Source: Pyropia yezoensis (Eukaryota; Rhodophyta; Bangiophyceae; Bangiales; Bangiaceae). Taken from it: a DNA stretch of 64,000 nucleotides. The stretch spans positions 25,827,122 through 25,891,121 of the forward strand of contig CM020618.1 of NCBI GenBank assembly GCA_009829735.1, written 5' to 3'. A program made the position numbers and the translations under genes. Below the pieces are notes generated by a model. It worked only from the letters and a program-made list of their open reading frames with translations, was not told the DNA's origin and ran no database searches. Shown one piece after another: positions 9,557-20,141 of the stretch (position 1 is the stretch's first letter; each line of letters starts with the position of its first letter).

Positions 9557-11860
9557 GATGCGTGGGTGGGAAAAAAGTGGCGCGGGAGAGAGACGGTCGC
9601 GACGACGGTGGCGGTTGAGGGGAGGGTGGTCACGTCGACAGACTCCACTATCAGTGTCTGCTGCACCCCGCCCGCGACCCGGTCCGCTCGACCAAAAAAA
9701 AAAAAGTCTCCCGCGCTCCCCATGGTGGCGTCTCGCAGTCCCCCCCCCCCTCCCGCCAACTGTATGCCTCACGGCCAATCAGAACACGTCGTGTCCCCCG
9801 CCCGACGGGCAGGGGGCCAGCACGCAACCGACCGCCCCACAATATCGGCGCCCCACGTGGGCGCCCTGCCCTCCACGCGAGCGGCCCTGCAGCAGCGGGC
9901 AGTGGAGTGGCCTCCTGGAGACGGGTTACGGGGGCTGCCCGCCGAGCGCGGTCGACCCAGCGGCCTCGCGACACCTGGCACACCGCATCCCCCCCCTTCC
10001 ACGTACTCTGCAGGAGCCAGATCCGCTAGCGATCGACGGTCGTCATCGATCGTGGCGCGCTAGTATGATATTGCAAAAATTGCCTATGCGATCACGATCG
10101 GACACGTTGTCGAGCCCCAACCAGCGTGCGAAAATGGGGAATGGGAATGGGGTCACCTCATTTCCGACAAGAATGGGGTATCCCCATTCCCAATCCCCAT
10201 CCGTGACCCAACCAGGCACGAAAACCGGGAGAAGTTACTTGAAATGGGTTGTGTCGAATCCGATCCGGGAACATCGAGAGAGTGTCGTTCACCCCACTAT
10301 GTGACCCTATGCAATACTTGCAAGCTCCAGAACAGAGATTTGATGCCGTTTCAAGCCCTTTTAACGTCCAACTACGTGCCACGTTGCCATATTGCGAACG
10401 GGATTCACGACGGTAGCTGTGCTCTCACAAGGCAGGGTTAGTGGGGGGTCGATTCGGATTCGGATTCGGGTTCGCGAATACGGTCGATTCGCCCGAACTC
10501 TTGAAGCGTTCCACCCGAAGGACACATGCTATAAGAACACGTGGCGACAAATTGGCTACGTGTAAGCGTACTTGACAGAAGTGGCATGACTGGTCTTGCA
10601 ATGGGTGGTGAGGTATCCGCGCTCACGGTCGTGAACAAGCATCAGGCTCAGCGCAGGGAAGTGCGCTCTTGGAAGGTGCGAGGCTGTGGAGGGGGGGGGG
10701 GTCATGCACCAGCAGCACGGTGACAGCACCTGATACACTGCTTGACCGATTCGAGGACCTGTCAGAGCCGCCAGATGAACAAGCGTGGGAAACGTTGTTA
10801 AGATGCTGCGGTTCTGTCATCGTAGAGCGGCGCCGCGCGGCAGCAACCAGTAAGCTGGTTGCAGCCCTCCGCAAGAGTGCATACTCGCTCAGAGCATTTG
10901 AAGACAGCTCCGCCTCTGTCTCTTGAGATCTCCCGAGCAAGGGTTGTACAGTACTGAGCCAGTGGGGAGCCATCTCCCAGCTCTTGGCTGATTAATGTCC
11001 GTGAAGGTCTTGGAAATGTATTAATTCTTATGTAAGTCTATCCAAAACGCGTTCGGATTCGGAAACCCGAAATACACCGTGTTCGCCGAACGGTGGAGTG
11101 ATTCGGGTGTAACGACGCAACCCTGTCACAAAGAGACAGAAACGGTCCGTACCTCGTCGCAACAAGCACACCTCGGATCGACACGATATCTATCAGACAA
11201 ATACAGTACTCCCGCAACAGCACTGGGTTTGACCGACTTCCCCTGCACAGTGCCCATTAAACCGGCGTCTCGGAATACGTGCGAAATCGATGTTTTGGCG
11301 TTGCGCGAATCGTTGTGACCTCTCCCACAGCAACATTCCTCCCCGTATTTCCCCTTTTTTTTCTACGCAAGCTTGTGTAGCCGCGGCGGGGTCACCGTTG
11401 TGAGCCTCCGTCAGTGGGGGTGAAGCGCAACGGCCTGTGCTCCGCGATGGTACCTCAGCCACAAGTAGCGGTGACCCCGAAGATCATGCACGAGCGCTTC
11501 CACGTGGCTAGAGGCCAGCGGCGCGCAAGAGTTTGCTGGAATGTCTGCTCAGATCAGCATGCATTGCGCAGGGCAGTGTGCTTCATGCGCATCTTGCCTC
11601 CCCCCGGGGGTTACTGGGCTCACTTATTCGATTTTAAGCAGTTCTCTGCCAGCTCATTGGATGCCTTCGGGGGTTCTGGTACGCAACGCGACAATTACCA
11701 TCCTACCAAACAGGCTGCCCAACAAGAGTTGCGGCGCGCTTTGTTGACGACAGCAACGCTTGTTGAATTTCTGTGTTGCGCAGAGACCTCCGCAAGCTGT
11801 TCAACAAAAAAACGCACCGAATCAGGCGTTGCGCGAGACGTCAGGATAAATATTGTACAA
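9557..11860. other. gene-poor stretch with short inverted and direct repeats
   Basis: It holds a 12-base A-run near 9694-9705, an inverted repeat at 10134-10200, GATTCG repeats near 10450 and 11045, and a short ORF (10669-10926) without a recognisable domain. None of the open frames is convincing. It may be old transposon debris. Confidence 0.35.
10134..10200. repeat. inverted repeat, 19-bp arms
   Basis: ATGGGGAATGGGAATGGGG (10134-10152) is matched in reverse complement at 10182-10200 with one mismatch, across a 29-base spacer. It could form a hairpin. I cannot tie it to an element. Confidence 0.5.
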
Positions 11861-11862
11861 TA

Positions 11863-11981
11863 TTGTGCGTCCGCCAAAAAGTGAACGTGCACGGGTCGTG
11901 CAGTGTGGGTTTGTTTGGTCCAGTGGCCGATATTTGACATGATCACGACACAAGCACGTCCAATTCTTACAGGACGCACTA
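11863..11981 (-). mobile_element. 119-bp MITE, copy 1
   Basis: This element is flanked by TA on both sides (11861-11862 and 11982-11983). It has terminal inverted repeats starting TTGTGCGTCC and TAGTGCGTCC. It is the reverse complement of the 119-bp element at 57030-57148, with the same length and target. It has no coding capacity. Size, long inverted ends and TA target suggest a Tc1/mariner-derived (Stowaway-like) MITE. Confidence 0.8.
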
Positions 11982-11983
11982 TA

Positions 11984-13577
11984 TCACCCTTGACGTGTGA
12001 AAGTATTTAGCCATCCAGGCTGATGCGCACGTTGACGCGGCCGGCCACCAATCAGGACCACGGGAATTCGTCAGGCAGGGTAGTCACGATGCGTCGAAGA
12101 GATGTGAAGAACTGCCTCTCTTCGTAAGCTCGCAATTATGCTCAGCATGGACATACGTTTCGTTCCCTCCCATCGGCCACGCGGGCCCGGCCACCTCAAC
12201 CCGCCCCCGTCACAGGTGCTGCAGGCGTCACCCCAACGAAGTCGCCTTAAGAAGGTCTCGTGTGCCGCACTCCTTCGCAGTGACGGTGGAGGGGGTGGCT
12301 CTCTCTGTCAAATCGAGGACCGTGCATCATGGCATGAAGCCAGCGGCCCGTCGACTGTGCGAAACCCGTCGACGTCCCACACTGCACTTTTTTTGCTGGT
12401 CTCCCCCCCCCCACGCCGTGGCGGCGGTTTGAGTGTTGGTGGCCCAGGCGCGGCCAACGTGCACTTCGTCGCCCCCTCGAGGGGTCTACGTACGCAGTTT
12501 TTCGCTGACGGCGGGGGGTGTGGCTCAGCGGAGGGTTGGTCGGTAGGACCCCACCGGCCAACTGTCCATTTGCGAGGGAGCAGGCGCACGAGCCGGCGGC
12601 GAGCCTGTCAACGACACCGACTCGAGGGTCTGGCCAGAGGTGGGAGGTGGAAGGAGATGACGCTGGCAGTGAAAGAGCCACTACATATCTACGTGGGGGG
12701 CCCTGCCTTGGGCCGGCCCTCCCACCTCCTCTCGCGGGGATCCCCCCCCTAGACCGTTGGGGGGGGTAGGGTGGGGGTGCTCTTGTTGCAGCTTCCCAGA
12801 TCCCCTCGCGCCGGACGCCGGCGCGTGCCGTCCTTGGTCTAGATAGCCACTCGGGGTCCCGCCTTCTGAGCCGTCGCGTGGCTCGCTTGCGGGGTGCGCT
12901 CCCGCCATGCGCCCGCCAACGGACGCCTCTCGTCAAGTGCAATGGGGGCTTGTCTGGCTCGGGGGGGGTCGGGGCGGGGCCCTTTGGCTGCCGCGACAGC
13001 CATGGCGCGGTCGCCACGGCGGCCACGCCTTTGGCCGCCGTCCCTGCCGTCCCCGCCGCCGCGACGGCGGGCAGGACGGCGGCCCGATCAGCCCACGTGG
13101 TCACCCACGCCAGGCTTGGAGGCCATCCTTGTCGTCTGGGTCGTCGTCTGGGGTGTCGGTGGTGGTGGTGGGGGGGGGTGGGGGGGAGGGGGACCCGCAC
13201 CGTGAACGTCTGACGGCCCCGGTCGGCGTGGCTGGCTGCTCATGACTCGTGTGCTCTGCGCGGTCACCAGCTGCAGCGATTGTGACGGCTGCCTCCTTGT
13301 GGCGGCTTGTCGTCGACCCGCCCCGGTGGTCTTGCCTCTCCCTCTCTCCGCCCGGGCCTGTGGTCCTCCATCCCCTTGCCCGTGCGTCCCCCTGCCCCCT
13401 ACATCCCCGTCTCCTTCCCAAATCCCTCTTCTTCCCCGCCTCCTGCTCCCCCGCTGCTCATCGCTGCATCTCCTCTTTCGCCCCCCCTCCCCTCCCCCCT
13501 GCTCTTCCCCCTTCTCCTTCCCCTCCTCCTTCCCCACACCCTCTTGAGTTTTTTGCAACGCCCTCTTGCTGCTGACC
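11984..13577. other. GC-rich stretch without a supported gene
   Basis: Open frames overlap on both strands (for example 12247-13200 minus, Arg/Pro-rich) but show no domain. Pyrimidine-rich DNA from about 13320 to 13555 precedes the candidate gene at 13578 and could be its leader. Confidence 0.35.
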
Positions 13578-14588
13578 ATGCGGCCGGCCACGCGGGTGGT
13601 GGCGGCGGTGTCGCTGGCGACAGCCGCCGTCGCCACCGCCGTGGCCATTGCGTCGGTCGGCACCGCGGCAGTGCCGCTCCCCCCCGGCGGCCGCGGCCGG
13701 CCACGACCCGCCGTTGACGGCGGCGGCGTCGTCGGCGGGTCGGCGGCACCTCCCCCCGGCGGCGCGCCTGGCCACCTCCCGGCGGCCCTGTCTGCTGACG
13801 ATGCGCTGTGGCTGGCCCTCCGCCTCGACGCGGCGGCGGCGACGACAGCAGGCTGGCAGGCGGCCACCGGCCCTACCACCGTCACCGCCACCACCGCCGC
13901 CACCGTGGCCGCCTCCGTGCGGTGGCACACCCCCACCACCAATGCGGCAGCAGCTTCAGCCACCGCCGCCGCTGCCGCCGTTGCTGCCGCGGCCGCCGTG
14001 GTGAGGGCGCCCCTCACCCCCCCCCCCACGGTGGCCCGCTTCCTCACCGTCGCCTCCCATACGGCGGGCGCCTCTGCGGCCGCCGCCACCACCGCCGCCG
14101 ACACCTCGCCCGCCAGGGATGCCTTACCAGGCAGGCCGCCCGCGCGCGCTACCTCGCCGTACAGTGTTGCGGTGGCACGGCGGCGGGCGGCGCGCCGCCG
14201 CGCGGCGGTGCAACGGCTGGGACGCCCTTCCAGGCGGCGGCGATGGCTGTCCCTGGGCGCCTTTTGGCGGAGCTCCGACGACGGGGGTGGGGCGGGACCC
14301 CCCGGCGGCTGGCGGGTGCAGCAGCAGCAGGGGATGCCTGCCGCCCGCCCCGCGCAGGCGGCGGCAGCTGCCGCCGCTGCGGCCGCGGCGGCCGCTGCAG
14401 CCGCAGCAGAGGCGGCGGCCAAGGTGGACGCCGCGACCGACGCGCGCGCCATCCACGCCCTGCCCGACCTGCTGTGGGCGCGCGTCGCCACCGTTGCGGG
14501 CCACCTGCACCGGACGGCGCACGTGGCGGTCGCGGTGGGGGGGGCGGTGCAGGGGGGTGTGGACCGCCTTTGTCGGCGATGCCTTTAG
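13578..14588 (+). CDS. hypothetical Ala-rich protein with N-terminal membrane anchor (336 aa)
   Basis: I do not recognise this protein. The ATG at 13578 has a good context (GACCATGCGG). Residues about 5-32 (TRVVAAVSLATAAVATAVAI) form a hydrophobic signal peptide or anchor. The rest is rich in Ala, Thr and Pro, with an Arg-rich patch near residue 200 and an 18-residue or longer Ala tract near 265-280, ending LLWARVATVAGHLHRTAHVA. An equally long opposite-strand ORF (14491-13088) exists because of base composition. The plus frame is preferred for its start context and signal-like N terminus. No polyadenylation signal was identified. Confidence 0.35.
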   Translation: MRPATRVVAAVSLATAAVATAVAIASVGTAAVPLPPGGRGRPRPAVDGGGVVGGSAAPPPGGAPGHLPAALSADDALWLALRLDAAAATTAGWQAATGPTTVTATTAATVAASVRWHTPTTNAAAASATAAAAAVAAAAAVVRAPLTPPPTVARFLTVASHTAGASAAAATTAADTSPARDALPGRPPARATSPYSVAVARRRAARRRAAVQRLGRPSRRRRWLSLGAFWRSSDDGGGAGPPGGWRVQQQQGMPAARPAQAAAAAAAAAAAAAAAAAEAAAKVDAATDARAIHALPDLLWARVATVAGHLHRTAHVAVAVGGAVQGGVDRLCRRCL

Positions 14589-15760
14589 GAGGAGCGCGGG
14601 CGTTTTTTGGGGGTGGGCGGGGGAGGGCCACACACAAGGGTCGGCACGAACGGTGCTGGGTGTGATGAGCGACGGGGGTGGGGTCGATGTGCCCGGCCCG
14701 CAGCGCCCAGCCTGCCTGCAGAGGGGGAGGGGGCGCGCCGTTAGGGAGCAGAGCACGGGAGACAAAAAAAAAAAAAAAAAAGTCACCCACCTGCACGAGG
14801 TCGTCTCTCGCCCGTAGCGCGTGCACAGCAGCGGGTATGTCGACGGGGGCAGGCGGGGCAGCGCGGAAACAAAAACGCGCCCCGACAGGCGGGGAAAGCC
14901 CACCTACTCAGGCCAGGGCGGGGAAACACAGCGTCGCCGCGGCTGCCAAGGCGTCGCCGCCAGCCGCGGCACACCCGCCGCCGAGCCGTTCGGCGGCGGC
15001 ACGCTTGTGGCGCACCAGCCCCGTGGCGGTGGCCCTCCAGCACACGCACCAAGGCCGTGGCGGTGGCCCTCCAGCACACGGTGGCGCGCCCGCCCGCCCG
15101 CTCGCCCGCCCGAGCACCCACCCTCCCGCCGCCCACTCACCAGCGCCCGCCAGCGCGTTGCCGCGGCCTGGCCAGGGCCGAGAAAGACGGCAGAGAGCGC
15201 CACCGTCCCCGTGCGCTTCTTCGCCTTTCCTGTGCCCGCTCCCCAGCAACCTCTGCTCGCAACCTTCCGTGGCCGCTCAAGGACTGCCGCGGCGTGGCCG
15301 CGGGGCATCTCCAGTGCAGCGGCAGGCAGGGCGCGGCGCGGCGCACACGCACAGGCACGGGCGTGGGCGCAGGCGCAGCGGCAAGGCCAACCACCCTCCC
15401 GAGAACGCAGAGTCCACCCCGCACAAAGACAAGGCCGAATGAGAAGGGGGGGGGGGGGGGGGGCAGGTGAGCAGCGCGGCCACCTCGTTTGCCACGGAAA
15501 TCAGGCGACTCCTGCCAGCGGGTACGTCCAGACTCCCAGCCCACCCGTCGGCACCCTCCTTCAGGTGGTTGCAGCACGAGCCCACCCAGACTGGGCCATG
15601 CCCCCCCCTCCCCCCCCCTTATCCCCCGCGCATGACTCAGCTGGGACACTACCGCCCTTCCACCCCCCCCACCTCCCCCCTGAAGACAACAGAGGCTTCA
15701 CCTCACGCCACGAGTCACAAGGTGCACCAACCCCCCCCCCCCCCCCCCCCACCGCACCCC
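14589..15760. other. intergenic stretch with A-run and short duplication
   Basis: It contains an A-run of about 18 bases at 14764-14781. A 25-base unit (CGTGGCGGTGGCCCTCCAGC...) occurs at 15022-15046 and again at 15056-15080. C- and G-runs include 20 C at 15731-15750, just beyond the 3' end of the SYF2-like gene. No gene is supported. Confidence 0.45.
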
Positions 15761-16624
15761 TCACAGCGCGCTCCCCCGCTCGAGGGCCTCCCGGAGCTCC
15801 CGGGTGTCCTTGCCAAACGCGCGGTCCACCCGCGCGTTGAACGCACGGTTGCTCTCATTGATGGCCGTCTCGTCGCGCGCCTCTGCCGTCGACGCCCGCG
15901 GCCGGCTGTACGCGCTGCGCCGCGCGCGGCGGTCGGCCGCCTCGGCCACCATCCGGGCAACCGCCGCGGGGGCAGGGCGGGACGACCCGTACGGCACCGC
16001 TGCCCCGCCGCCGCCGGCGCCGCCGGCAGCGGCGGCCGCCCCGCCGCCGGGCAGCGCCGCGCCCGCGGTCGCCCCCGCCGCCGCGGCGGGTGCGACACCC
16101 GCCGCCGCCCCCCGCCGCCGCCGCTCGCCCACGGCCGCCGCGACGCGGCGGTCGTGCGCGAGGAGCACCCGGTCCTCGAGGGGCAACGCCGCCGCCGCGG
16201 GCCGCGCCGCCGCCGCCGCGTCTGCGGCGGCCGCCGCGGCGCCCGCCGACACGGTGGTGGCCAGGGCGGCCGCGTCAACGCCCAAGACGGCGGGGGGTCC
16301 CGACCCGCCGCCGGGCGCACGCGCGCCGGCGGGTCCACCTGCCGCGACGCCGCCCCGTCGCCGCCGCTGCCGCCGCCGCTGCCGGCCGCTGCCGCCGCCG
16401 CCGCCCGCGTCGCCGTCGCCGCCGTCGCCGTCGTTATCTTCGTCGTCTGTTGGCCCGTCGGCGCCGCGGCGCTTGTGGGACCCGCCGGCCGGCGCCGCGC
16501 CCGCCACCACCGCCGCGGCGGTGGCGGTTGCGACGGCCTCTGCCTCGGCCGCCCGCGCGTTGGCGGTTCGGGCAGAGGAGAGGCGGGCGCGGAGGGCGGC
16601 GAGGCGGAGCTCGGCCGACGCCAT
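15761..16624 (-). CDS. SYF2: SYF2-like pre-mRNA splicing factor (287 aa)
   Basis: SYF2 belongs to the Prp19-associated complex of the spliceosome and acts in the nucleus. The C terminus carries the family hallmark: INESNRAFNARVDRAFG followed by KDTRELREALERGSAL. Known SYF2 proteins end in the same pattern (INERN..FN.K..R.Y.K.T.EI...LERG). The N terminus (MASAELRLAALRARLSSART) is a basic helix like the family start. Between them, residues about 50-235 are expanded with Gly/Ala tracts, an Asp-rich run (DDEDNDGDGGDGD) and Arg clusters (RQRRRQRRRR), so the usual W-rich central part is hard to see. The start is the only upstream ATG, next to a GC-box minisatellite. No intron is visible. Assignment rests mainly on the last 40 residues. 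Confidence 0.7.
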   Translation of the reverse strand: MASAELRLAALRARLSSARTANARAAEAEAVATATAAAVVAGAAPAGGSHKRRGADGPTDDEDNDGDGGDGDAGGGGGSGRQRRRQRRRRGGVAAGGPAGARAPGGGSGPPAVLGVDAAALATTVSAGAAAAAADAAAAARPAAAALPLEDRVLLAHDRRVAAAVGERRRRGAAAGVAPAAAAGATAGAALPGGGAAAAAGGAGGGGAAVPYGSSRPAPAAVARMVAEAADRRARRSAYSRPRASTAEARDETAINESNRAFNARVDRAFGKDTRELREALERGSAL

Positions 16625-16689
16625 GAGGGGGGGGGGGGGGTTGCAGAGGCGCCGACGGCGTCGGCGGCAGCGGCGGCGACAGCGGCGGC

Positions 16690-16790
16690 GGCGGGGCGGG
16701 GGTGGGGTGGGGCGGGGCGGGGGTGGGGTGGGGCGGGGCGGGGGTGGGGTGGGGCGGGGCGGGGGTGTGGTGGGGCGGGGCGAGGCCCGA
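16690..16790. repeat. GC-box-like minisatellite upstream of SYF2
   Basis: A unit of about 21 bases (GGGGTGGGGTGGGGCGGGGC) repeats four to five times just upstream of the SYF2-like start. It resembles clustered GC boxes and could act as promoter DNA, but that is inference. Confidence 0.6.
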
Positions 16791-16969
16791 GCAGGGAGGA
16801 GCTCGAGGACGCGCCAAAGTAGGGGCGCACACGACGAGCGGCGCGGGGCAAAGCGGGCGGCACCATCGCGCAGAGGTGCTTAAAAGGAGGTTCAGGAAAA
16901 GCCTGTTTTGACCTGTTTAGGGCGTACCCACCAACGTGACTATCCGACAATGGACTATAATGTAACGTG

Positions 16970-17518
16970 ACGGACCACGCACGACCAACGAACTTTTTCA
17001 AATTCTTAAATCTTGAATCTTGATATCCGCCTAGATACTCGATATAGTACAGCGTATCCGTCACTGATTGGCACATTCACGTTCAAACCTTACTAATTTG
17101 CATGTAAATCTACCACATGTAGTTAATACTATTCTCGGAGTTGAAAGTGACGTGGCGGTCGGAGACATACCTGGAGCAATAGAAAGTTTCTTGAAAAGCT
17201 CTTTGGGCAGCTGCCAGCCGGCGGCGGCGGCAGCCCCGGTCTGGGAGCGGCCCACTGACGGTCACGGCGGTGGCGGCGGCCGCGGTGGTACCGGCGGCGG
17301 CGGCCGCCGCGGCGGGACCGGCGGCGATAGCGACGGGAACGGCAGCGGCGGCAGCGGCGGCGGCGGCGGCGGCGGCGGCGGCAGCGGAGGCAGCGCCGGG
17401 CGGGGAGCCGCCAGCTCGAGTTGCTGGCGGCGGCGGTGGTGGGGCAGCGGCCAGCCGATGGCCAGCCGGCGGCGCCGGCAGCGGCGGGGTGCAGGCAGGG
17501 ACGAGTCGGTGGAGGCAG
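16970..17518 (+). repeat. CGG-rich TIR element, copy A, left part
   Basis: From about 16970 the sequence matches the left third of the unbroken element at 54970-56502 (shared GCACGACCAAC, TTGAATCTTGATATCCG, ACATGTAGTTAAT, then the GGCAGCTGCCAGCC start of a CGG-rich core). The match stops at GAGGCAG (17512-17518), exactly where the CACTA element begins. The left terminal inverted repeat of this copy is eroded. Confidence 0.8.
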
Positions 17519-18599
17519 CCCCACGGGAATAATTTGGCTCACTCGACAGGGAGTGCGACCGGGCAGAGTGCCGTGATCCCCCGTTGCCGAGCGAAAAAAC
17601 CTCGCTGTCGAGTCATCTTGCCTCCCTGCCAGGGCGCATTGCCTGTTTGCGGTGGCGCTGTGCCTGTCGAGATACTCGGAATGACTGGCGCGGGCGTCAA
17701 ATTTGGCCGAGGCGGAGGCAAAACCTCCCCTACAAATCCGACCATGGAGGAATCCTATTGGCTTATACAATGAATTAGAAGCTTACAAAGATTTTTGGCT
17801 TACACTAACTCTTTTGCGTTGACCGTGTGATCTTCTTGTTTTTCGGAATGTTCACGTGTATTGGAACAATAATAGTTCGATTCTATTTAGGTACTAAAAT
17901 CCCACGTGCTGTAGACGTGGCCGCAGGGGAGCGTGCCTACCGTGGGGGGCAGCGCGGGGGGCACCGCCCACGTGGCGGGGGTGCCGTCGGGGGGTCGTCA
18001 CTCGCGTCACCCACCCCACCCGCGTCGCCCACCCCACCCACCCACGGGCTGCCGTACATGACTGCCATGCATGCGCACCGCCACCACCCTCCCCCCGCGC
18101 CCAGCCTGCCGGCCAGCCTGCGCTCATAACCTTGAAAACGTGCCCACGATGGCGCCGTCGACGGCGGAGCCGCAGGGTCTCGACGGCGGCCACCTCTACC
18201 CCCGTCGCCGCGCACCGCTCGTTCAGAAGCGTGTGCACACACCCTTCGTAGACGAGGGTGAACACCGCCAGCTGTGCGCAGCAGCCGGTCCCCACGCCCT
18301 TGGCCGCGGCCAGCGACGGCCACGGCCACGGCCACGCTCACGCCTTTGGCCGCGGCCAGCGACGACGGCGGGTGCGCCCAAAACCTTGGCCGCTGCGCGA
18401 CGGTGGCGGCGACGGTGGTGGCGACGCCGCCGCTGCCAGCCCCCCACTGCCCACAGTGGCGACCTGGTGAACTAGGCGCCGCGTCCGCACAGACGCGGCC
18501 CCTGCCCAGCCAACTGCTGTGCCAATCGACCGACGTCTGGTGACCCACCTGGGTGGGGATGGATGGCGGGCACGCCGCAACCGCCGTCCAAGGGGCGCC

Positions 18600-19070
18600 T
18601 CAATCGCGGCCCCGCTTGTGGCGCAGCCAAAAGGCAAGGTCTTCAATTGCAGCGCTTGCCCCTTCACTCTCGAGGTTCTTGTCCGCCGCTGCGCGCAATT
18701 TCGCCAGCCGCTTGTCCACTGCCGCGCGGCGCAGCTCCTGCCGACGCTCCCGCCGGTCGTTGTTGGCCTGAATGTTGTGATGGGACTTAGAGAGGAGGCA
18801 GAGAGCAGCCCAGTGGTTCTCGGCAAGTGCAAGCGCGGGGACGAGACGCTCGAGTGCGAGGGTCGCCTTGGCCTTGACCGACGTCTTCTGCTTGCAAAAC
18901 GTCCGCTCGGGGTCAAAGTGCGCCTTGACCTGGTCGGGCACCGCCTTCTGCAACACGGCCACGTCAGCCGGGGTCAGCCCCAGCAGCGGGCACTCGTACG
19001 GCTTCTCGTCGGTGAGCTTTGCATGCGACCGCGCCACGAGGTCAACCTCGGCGGCGACTACAGCCACCAT
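18600..19070 (-). CDS. uncharacterised charged, helical protein inside the CACTA element (156 aa or 3' part of a longer gene)
   Basis: I do not recognise the family. From the ATG at 19068-19070 it reads VAAEVDLVARSHAKLTDEK, then PADVAVLQKAVPDQVKAHFD, a Cys/Lys segment (ERTFCKQKTSVKAKATLALE) and a strongly helical, basic C terminus (NNDRRERRQELRRAAVDKRL, EDLAFWLRHKRGRD) that could form a coiled coil. An adjoining frame just upstream (around 19073-19130) encodes AFIVDTNHTFAKAW, which looks like the missing preceding part; a frameshift or intron may separate them. It lies antisense to Tnp2, in the place where a second CACTA protein would be expected, so a TnpA-like accessory role is possible. 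Confidence 0.45.
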   Translation of the reverse strand: MVAVVAAEVDLVARSHAKLTDEKPYECPLLGLTPADVAVLQKAVPDQVKAHFDPERTFCKQKTSVKAKATLALERLVPALALAENHWAALCLLSKSHHNIQANNDRRERRQELRRAAVDKRLAKLRAAADKNLESEGASAAIEDLAFWLRHKRGRD

Positions 19071-20141
19071 GCCTTGGCGAAGGTGTGGTTGGTGTCGACG
19101 ATGAAGGCGAGGGGGGAGTACGCGACGGGGGGGCGGGTATGCACTAAGGGGGGGGATGTGTGCACAGAGGGGGGAGTGTAAACGATCGGGGGGGGGGGGA
19201 GTGCACGTCGGGGGGGTAGGGGATGGGGGGGGGGGGGGGGGGGGCGCGGGGGGGGGGGGGGGCACAAGAACCGGAGCGTGTGGCTGGAGGGGACGCTGGT
19301 AAGGGGGGAGGTTGGCTTGACGTGTGGGTTAAGTGAGGTGTTCAGGGAGGGTGGGAGGAGGTGAAGTGGTGCATTGGGGGGGGGAAGGCAACCGCCCTCC
19401 CCCCCTGCACGCGACCTGGCATGCGGCTTGGACACCCACCACGGCGGTCGCATTGCCCAGGGCTCGAGGACGGCGAGCCGCCGAATGCACGCCGCTCGGG
19501 CCACGGGGCAGGGCGCTCAAAAGCGCGCCCAATTGTGCCATCCCACCGGGCGGGTAACCCAACGCACAGCCACCTTGGGGCGTACCCGACTGTCAGACGA
19601 CTGCCGCTGCTGGAAAAACGCGCGCAACCACCATGGCGGGCATTTATCGAATTAAATGTTGAGTGGTGTCCCCATCAAGTCGCCGTATTTTTCATAGCTG
19701 TGCAACATGTGAGAGCCCACCTCATCCCTAGCGGGGCGGTGCCGCGCAGGCGTGGGCAGGCAAGCCGCAGGCGGGCTCTCGGCGCATTGCTGATGAAGCT
19801 TCCCGCTTCCACCCGGCGCCCCCCCCGCCTTGCCACTGTCTCAGAGCCACCACGGCAAACGGCAGTCGGGCTCCCGCCGCTTTGCTGACGCTTTCCGCTT
19901 TCACCCTGCGCCCCCCGCGCGTTGCGTCTGTCTCAGAACCTCCACGGCACGATGCGCCGAGGGGTGGAGGCTGAGTCCAGTCCACCTGTGGTATGCACGC
20001 GCGCCCCCCACCATGGCCCTATTCACAACACCACCAGCACCTCCGCACACCCTGGTGCGGTATTCCTCCGCTGCATTGCTGCTCCTGCTCTTTACTTGCC
20101 CACGTGCTCCCGCGGTGTGCGTGAACGCCCACCGCCCCCCA

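Noticed and set aside
4000-10060. Terminal inverted repeats for the Harbinger element
   Set aside because: Only loose GATTGGC/GGCGGG similarities were seen between the flanks; no matching ends with a TWA duplication.
10669-10926. 85-codon ORF
   Set aside because: No domain, poor start, and it lies in repeat-rich DNA; not enough to call a gene.
13088-14491. 467-codon minus-strand ORF opposite the candidate gene at 13578-14588
   Set aside because: Arg/Ala low complexity produced by GC-rich composition on the opposite strand; no domain, and no better start than the plus-strand frame.
15467-16822. 451-codon plus-strand ORF opposite SYF2
   Set aside because: It mirrors the SYF2 coding strand and is Arg/Ala/Pro repeat; the minus strand has the conserved SYF2 C terminus.
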